Source of the DNA: Anopheles merus
Lineage: Eukaryota; Arthropoda; Insecta; Diptera; Culicidae
Assembly (NCBI RefSeq): GCF_017562075.2
Contig: NC_054082.1
Location: forward strand, 27,636,231-27,700,230
Direction: 5' to 3'
Length of the DNA stretch: 64,000 nt
Below are positions 60,508 through 64,000 of the stretch, in pieces; the first letter of the stretch is position 1; every line of letters begins with the position of its first letter. The position numbers were made by a program, and so were the translations under genes. Below the pieces are notes generated by a model. It did no database searches. It saw nothing but the letters and a program-made list of their open reading frames with translations, and was not told the origin of the DNA.

Positions 60508-62644
60508 GTAAGTGATGAAAAATCCTTAGTGAACGATTTGGCAGATAATTGATTGGTTTGTTTCGCCCTTGCGCTAGGCTCGGAGTCTGGTTCGAGTCGT
60601 GGTAGCCCGAGTCGAAGTCGCAGTAACAGCCGAAGCCGGAGTCGAAGCGGAACACCGCAAGTAGCGCCTACACCGGGCTTTTCCCTGGAGCATCATGATT
60701 CTCCGTAAGTCTTTCCGCTCACCGCCTTCTAAAAACACATACTAACAACAATATTACGATTGCAGATCCAACTCGCCCCCTCAGCGTTCACGTTCTGGTA
60801 CACCGACGCAGAACAGAAGTCGGTCGAATTCGGCCGGTTCACAGCGTTCCCGGTCCGGTTCCGGTGCCCGGTCACGTTCCGGCAGCCGGTCGGCCACTCC
60901 GGGCAGTGCACAGAAACGGCATAGTCGATCGCGCAGCGGTTCTGGATCGCCTGCCGGTTCGCACCGGTCTGGTTCCGGTTCAAGACAGTCGCGGTCTCGC
61001 TCTCGCTCCCGCTCGCAAGGCTCTGGCAGTGGCCGTTCACGCAGCGGCACACCACAAAACCGTTCCGGCAGTGGTACACCGGTCAACAGATCCCGGAGCG
61101 GCACGCCCGCATCCGGTTCGCCGGGCTCGCCTGCGCGTAAATCCCGCTCCCGTTCCCGTTCGGCTCGTTCCGGTTCTGCGCGCAGTCGTTCCGGATCAGT
61201 ACAGTCACCGGTGAACGAAAAGCGAAAGCGTGCGGTGCTCAGCGATTCGGACTCGGATGAGGGTGCAAAAATGGAGGCGAAAAAGAAAAACAAACTCATC
61301 GACACAGATTCGGACGAGGAGGCAGGACCGGTGAAGGATAGTGGTGCCAAGGGCAAGGATGTCACTGCCGATGCACTGTTTGGTGACGCTGATGATATCA
61401 GCTCGGACGAGGGCGCCGGAGGGGAGTCCGGTCGGGAGCGGGACGAATTGGACGACCTGGAAGATGAACAGCGCAAGGAGGAACAGTCTAGAAATCGCTC
61501 TAGATCACGTAGCCGTAGCCGTAGCAGAAGCCGGGACAGCGATCGCCGGTCGTCGGACGAGGAAGGCAATCGGGACCGGCTGGCCCGTTGGGAGGAACCG
61601 AAAGAGCCGGAACCGGAACCGGAACCAATCCCCGAGACCCGCATCGATGTGGAGATTCCGCGTATCGTTACCGATCTGGGGCGAGACATTCACTTCGTCA
61701 AGTTGCCCAACTTCTTGTCCGTCGAGACGCGCCCGTTCGATGTAGACACGTACGAGGATGAAATCGACGAGGAGGAAACGCTCGACGAGGAAGGTCGGCA
61801 GCGGTTGAAGCTGAAGGTAGAGAACACAATCCGCTGGAGGAACAATTTCGACCGGCAGGGCAATGCGCTGCGCGAAACGAACGCTCGGTTTGTGAAGTGG
61901 TCCGATGGTAGCATGAGTTTGCACCTTGGGTCGGAAATTTTCGACGTGTACAAACAGCCGCTGCAGGGTGACCACAACCATCTGTTCATCCGGCAGGGTA
62001 CGGGTTTGCAGGGCCAGTCCGTGTTCCGCACCAAGCTTACCTTCCGGCCGCACTCGACCGAATCGTTCACCCATCAGAAGATGCTCATCTCGTTGGCCGA
62101 TCGGTCGCAGAAAACGTCCGGCATCAAGATCCTCACGCAGGTCGGGTTCGATCCCGACGCGGACCGCAAACAGAACCTCAAGAAGGAGGAGGAAAAGCTG
62201 CGCATGGCGATGCGGGCGAAGCAAACCTCTTCCTCGAAGCCGAAGCGAGGCCGGGACTCGGGCGCTGGAATCGCTGGGAATGCGTACCACCACGACGAAG
62301 GTTCGGATGACGAGGGCGGCATATCGATTGCTGCTATCAAGAACAAATTCAAGGGTGACAAGGGGAAAGGAAGCGGTGCGAAAGGAAACGCGGGCATCTA
62401 CTCTTCGGACGAGGAGGGCTCGGACGTGGAGACGGGCCGACGCAAGAAGAACATTGACAAGAAGAAGGCGCTCAAATCGTTGGCCGATTCAGACGACAGT
62501 GAGGCCGGGTCAGGTTCGGAGGGTTCGCGCGGAACGCGGTCACGATCCAATTCCGGGTCCGGATCGGGGTCGGGTGATGAAGGGTCGGGTAGCGAGAAGA
62601 GTGCCGAGGGCGGAAATCGTTCCGAAGGGGACAGTGACGAGTAG
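60477..62644 (+). CDS. LEO1: LEO1, Paf1-complex subunit (Drosophila Atu homologue), three exons, 678 aa
   Basis: Exons 60477-60507, 60578-60704 and 60766-62644 join in frame with introns of 70 and 61 bases. LEO1 is a nuclear subunit of the Paf1 complex, which travels with RNA polymerase II and supports elongation and histone modification. Residues 10-200 are Arg/Ser/Gly-rich. Residues 202-340 are acidic with CK2-type clusters (SDSDSDE, DTDSDEE). The conserved Leo1 domain lies at about 342-525 and includes VEIPRIVTDLGRDIHFVKLP, ENTIRWRNNFD, ARFVKWSDGSMSLHLG and LTFRPHSTESFTHQKM, all typical of the family. The C-terminus is again acidic and Ser-rich. The length is similar to the Drosophila protein. 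Identification is secure. Confidence 0.96.
60578..60704 (+). CDS. LEO1: LEO1 exon 2: RS-rich
   Basis: It codes residues 11-52 plus two bases: SRSRSNSRSRSRSGTPQ, then TPGFSLEHHDS. Bounded by a GCGCTAG acceptor and a GTAAGT donor. It continues in phase into exon 3. Confidence 0.87.
60766..62644 (+). CDS. LEO1: LEO1 exon 3: RS region, acidic region and Leo1 domain
   Basis: It codes residues 53-678. It opens with SNSPPQRSRSGTPTQNRSRS and runs without a stop through the RS region, the acidic region and the Leo1 domain to the stop at 62642-62644. The long Arg/Ser codon repeats make the opposite strand open for about 300 codons; that is a shadow. Confidence 0.95.
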
Positions 62645-62710
62645 GTATGATAGGGCTTGCTGTACATTTCTATCAAAACTTTAGCAACCATAACTGATAC
62701 AAAAAAAAGA

Positions 62711-62716
62711 AATAAA
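62711..62716 (+). promoter_or_regulatory. LEO1 polyadenylation signal
   Basis: A canonical AATAAA 67 bases after the LEO1 stop codon, giving a very short 3' untranslated region if used. Confidence 0.65.
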
Positions 62717-62730
62717 ATTAACATTTAGTT

Positions 62731-63150
62731 TTACCAGTTAAGTTCCTCATCTTTGGTTTTAGGTAATCTTTTCGAAGAAAATCCCACTCCTCAAGACGGA
62801 CAACGTGCATACGACACGCGCCATTGCCGTTAGCGTCCGGCTATTGTACTAATGACGCTTTATCGCCATAGCAATCTGTTGATGCACGATAAACATTCTT
62901 GCGGCACGCAGCAACCCATGGCACAAACGAACAGAACGAACGAAACGTTAACAACAGTCGTTACTTGCCATCACATGGACAAAGAAGACACTCTGTGGCA
63001 CAATCGTGTCGTGCGTTCGGAACGGACTGACCGCGAGCTTGTGCTTTATTAGGTTTAAACGTGTTTAATTAGTATGTAGAGTGTTTACAAAGTTGATCGA
63101 ATGATCGTATAGTTTAGAAGAAGAAAAAAACCCTGTTGAAACGAGAAGAA
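62731..63150. other. Intergenic stretch after LEO1
   Basis: A 66-codon plus ORF at 62852-63052 has no recognisable features. The stretch may contain the promoter and leader of the candidate gene that follows. Confidence 0.4.
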
Positions 63151-63473
63151 ATGTTGTTCTCATCGATACCTTCATTGCCGCAACTGTTCGAGAATGTGGC
63201 CTCGGACCGGGTGCTATTCCGGAGAACTAGAATGTGAGTAGTGTGTTTTTTAAATTGTTTCCATTTAAATTAAAAAATGAGAGAGTTTATTGAAGGATTT
63301 CATTAGCTTTTTGGGGTAAAGAAATACATTTTCAAAATCATTAACTAACCTACCTCGACTACTCGGTTTCAATGTCAATCCCAAATTGGGACAGGTTAAT
63401 GTACTGGCAGTAAGTGGGTCAAGTATATTGATAGACAACGATCCGTGCTACGATGAGCTTTTCGATACGGAAG
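63151..63473 (+). CDS. Candidate small or partial gene near the right edge
   Basis: ATG at 63151, preceded by an in-frame stop, opens 27 codons (MLFSSIPSLPQLFENVASDR and onward) ending at a GTGAGT donor at 63234. About 130 bases downstream a coding-like frame reads NPKLGQVNVLAVSGSSILID and then NDPCYDELFDTEA with a stop at about 63471-63473. I could not find one acceptor that joins the two in phase; GGACAG at about 63394 and GGCAG at about 63409 are possible but give other frames. The two pieces may belong to one gene, or may be chance. The family is not recognised. Confidence 0.25.
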
Positions 63474-64000
63474 CATAAAAAAGGCAACCCCACAACTTGT
63501 ACTCCCTTCCGGCGGTGTAAATAATGATTGATTAGCATGATTCGTTAATGCTTTCGATTTGTTTGCTAGTTATGGATTGTGAGACCTCGAAATTGGGTAA
63601 AGTTTCTTGACATGCAATCCAGCTGTTGTTAAGTTTCTTTTCTATGTTCTGAGTGTGTAAAATGTGCCTAGTTCGCAATAATGGATCTATTCGTTTTCAT
63701 TTGGTTTTTCTTTGTTACTTTTATTACTGTTTTCATGTACTAACATTTCTTATTTAAGTTCTATCAAACGCTTGTTCATTTTTAATACTTAGTTTAATAT
63801 TGTCACTTTCTTTTATTTTGTCTGTTTATCTCTTTCTCACTTTATCACTTTTTTCATATTTCACTTCTTTTCTTGTTCTTAATTTTAAATCTTAAATGGT
63901 TTAATAATATTTACTTATGAAAAACACAGCAAATCTTTTTAAAGACAATTATGTACAATTTTACGCAACTTGAATCCAAAAAAATATATATAATTTTACA
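63474..64000. other. AT-rich non-coding DNA
   Basis: Strongly AT-rich and T-rich with no open frame of note. Nothing else is seen up to the window edge. Confidence 0.6.

Noticed and set aside
60781..61689. 302-codon minus-strand ORF rich in Arg, Ser and Glu
   Set aside because: It is the shadow of the LEO1 RS and acidic regions, whose repetitive codons keep the reverse frame open.
61505..62684. Overlapping long ORFs in other frames over LEO1
   Set aside because: The LEO1 frame encodes the conserved Leo1 domain; the others are frame shadows.

Overview
The window looks like euchromatic DNA from a dipteran insect, most probably an Anopheles mosquito. This rests on large AT-rich introns, GC-rich coding exons, short 60-190 base introns in compact genes, long GT/CT/CA microsatellites, and a roughly 200-base tRNA-derived SINE resembling mosquito SINE200-type repeats. 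The species is inferred; no database search was possible.

Layout. Positions 1-18,176 hold no recognisable protein gene. They contain two SINE copies, a decayed retroelement-like ORF with an A-rich tail, a CA repeat and a possible distant 5' untranslated exon. Positions 18,908-55,556 (+) carry one large nine-exon gene for a class A G-protein-coupled receptor of the PRXamide (CAPA/pyrokinin, neuromedin-U-like) family, 712 residues when I join the exons; a CAPA receptor is the best guess. Its introns (up to about 10 kb) hold a SINE, a hAT-type terminus, a 175-base GT repeat, an 808-base foldback hAT-type MITE with an 8-base target duplication, an unidentified two-block minus-strand ORF and a 243-codon antisense ORF. 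Positions 58,342-59,948 (-) carry a three-exon gene for a DELE1-like mitochondrial Sel1-repeat protein (451 residues). Positions 60,477-62,644 (+) carry a three-exon gene for LEO1 (678 residues), the Paf1-complex subunit called Atu in Drosophila. DELE1 and LEO1 are divergently arranged across 528 bases that probably form a shared promoter. The receptor and DELE1 genes converge tail to tail. A small coding-like stretch near 63.15-63.47 kb may begin another gene.

The three main genes do not form a pathway. The receptor is expected to bind neuropeptides at the cell surface, DELE1 to relay mitochondrial stress, and LEO1 to act in RNA polymerase II elongation. The most noteworthy observations are the foldback MITE, the receptor's extended low-complexity C-tail ending in a PDZ-type motif, candidate cassette exons in its last intron, the compact DELE1 homologue with a minimal upstream ORF, and the unidentified antisense ORFs inside receptor introns. 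No clear new multi-gene system was found.
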